Shown here: piece by piece, positions 6,033 to 6,536 of the stretch
How positions within the stretch are numbered: position 1 is the stretch's first letter
How the letters are laid out: the number at the start of each line of letters is the position of its first letter
Origin: Flavihumibacter sp.
GTDB taxonomy: Bacteria; Bacteroidota; Bacteroidia; Chitinophagales; Chitinophagaceae
DNA length: 6,536 bases
Direction of reading: 5' to 3'
Assembly: GCA_025455285.1 (NCBI GenBank)
Contig: JALOMU010000283.1
Coordinates: forward strand, 1 to 6,536
Program-made: the position numbers and the translations under genes
Notes under the pieces: model-generated
Told to the model about the DNA's origin: nothing
Databases searched by the model: none
The model's input: the letters and a program-made list of their open reading frames with translations, nothing else

Positions 6033-6437
6033 TTGGAACCATTGTCAGCTTTAGCTTCACGTCAACGCAGTAGTGTGACTCGCCTTACCAAAAATTCCAA
6101 AATCCTGACCACCATTATAAAGGCTATCCAGGATAAGAAAGGAGAAAACATTGTTTCCCTGGATCTCAGAAAGATTCATGAAGCTGTTGCCGATTTCTTT
6201 GTGATATGCGAGGCCAGCACCAATACACAGGTAAAAGCCATAGCCGATTCCGTTGAACATTTAGTAAAAGAAACACTGGGCGAAGCGCCCTACCGGCATG
6301 AAGGCCAGCAATCAGCCCAATGGATTTTAATCGACTATGTAAATGTGGTGGTGCATATTATGCAACCTGAAACCCGCCGCTTTTACAAACTGGAAGAAAT
6401 GTGGAGCGATGCACCTATGACCAATTACGAGTCATAA
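6033..6437 (+). CDS. rsfS: Ribosomal silencing factor RsfS (Iojap family), non-ATG start
   Basis: The protein binds ribosomal protein uL14 on the large subunit and blocks joining of the subunits when nutrients are short. The family core is complete: KAIQDKKGENIVSLDLRKI (30-48), ADFFVICEAS (53-62), QVKAIADSVE (66-75), HEGQQSAQWILIDY (89-102), VVVHIMQPETRRFYKLEEMW (105-124). With the TTG start at 6033 it has 134 residues. No in-frame ATG exists between the stop at 6018-6020 and the conserved core. Candidates are TTG 6033, TTG 6042 and GTG 6075, the last giving 120 residues. TTG 6033 is favoured weakly by its A-rich leader. It is divergent from birA with an 80-base gap and is followed after 64 bases by the probable ftsH, the usual Bacteroidota arrangement. 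Confidence 0.92.
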   Translation: MEPLSALASRQRSSVTRLTKNSKILTTIIKAIQDKKGENIVSLDLRKIHEAVADFFVICEASTNTQVKAIADSVEHLVKETLGEAPYRHEGQQSAQWILIDYVNVVVHIMQPETRRFYKLEEMWSDAPMTNYES

Positions 6438-6501
6438 GTTTAACCACTTCATTTGAACAAAGACGGCACATAAGCATTAAATATTTATAGTTATCTAACA
6501 T

Positions 6502-6536
6502 ATGTCACAAGAAGATCTGAAATCAAACGACAGGGG
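6502..6536 (+). CDS. ftsH: Start of a probable ATP-dependent zinc metalloprotease FtsH (cut by the window edge)
   Basis: Only 11 complete codons are present (MSQEDLKSNDR), which carry no diagnostic motif. The assignment rests on synteny: in Bacteroidota rsfS is commonly followed by ftsH, whose product begins with a short polar, charged tail before the first membrane segment, as here. ATG 6502 follows an AT-rich leader (6476-6500) containing the palindrome TAAATATTTA (6478-6487). The gap of 64 bases from rsfS allows a separate promoter, but none matches the Bacteroidota consensus well. It could be another gene. Confidence 0.5.
   Translation, partial: MSQEDLKSNDR

Noticed and set aside
6452..6485. 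Promoter-like TTTG (6452-6455) and TAAATATT (6478-6485) before the probable ftsH
   Set aside because: Spacing is 22 bases and the -7 half keeps only part of the consensus; AT-rich sequence makes a chance match likely.

Overview
The window looks like a chromosomal segment of a Bacteroidota bacterium, probably near the Chitinophagales. Three things suggest this: the birA / rsfS / ftsH-like neighbourhood, which is typical of that phylum; A-rich leaders with almost no usable Shine-Dalgarno sites; and one promoter-like site of the Bacteroidota -33/-7 type. The placement is an inference from gene content and protein character, not from a database match. Base composition looks even throughout, and no transposase, integrase, tRNA, rRNA or CRISPR array is visible.

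Layout. Bases 2-172 are the 3' end of a sensor histidine kinase, followed by its NarL/LuxR-type response regulator (228-875). Next, on the same strand, come a secreted alpha/beta hydrolase (904-1761), a lipoprotein of the vanadium-dependent haloperoxidase / PAP2 superfamily (1843-3114), a large exported TPR protein of unknown function (3145-4800) and a small HExxH metalloprotease-like protein (4855-5208). A striking 58-base imperfect palindrome (4809-4866) fills the gap between the last two genes and overlaps the start codon of the second. The biotin-protein ligase gene birA then runs on the minus strand (5209-5952), ending exactly where the HExxH gene ends. Divergent from birA is rsfS (6033-6437), which has no ATG start available, and then the first codons of a probable ftsH (6502 to the window edge). 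No gap without a gene exceeds about 80 bases.

How the parts may work together. The left two thirds look like an accessory envelope module: a two-component system next to three proteins with export signals (hydrolase, haloperoxidase-like lipoprotein, histidine-rich TPR protein). The 30-base gap between haloperoxidase and TPR genes suggests co-transcription. A promoter-like site before the haloperoxidase gene suggests that this pair may also be started separately from the hydrolase. Substrate and physiological role cannot be read from the sequence. The right third is housekeeping: biotin attachment, ribosome silencing and, probably, membrane proteolysis. The most unusual signals are the palindrome at the start of the HExxH gene, the variant P-S-T-H active-site motif of the haloperoxidase, the repeated histidine clusters of the TPR protein, and the non-ATG start of rsfS.
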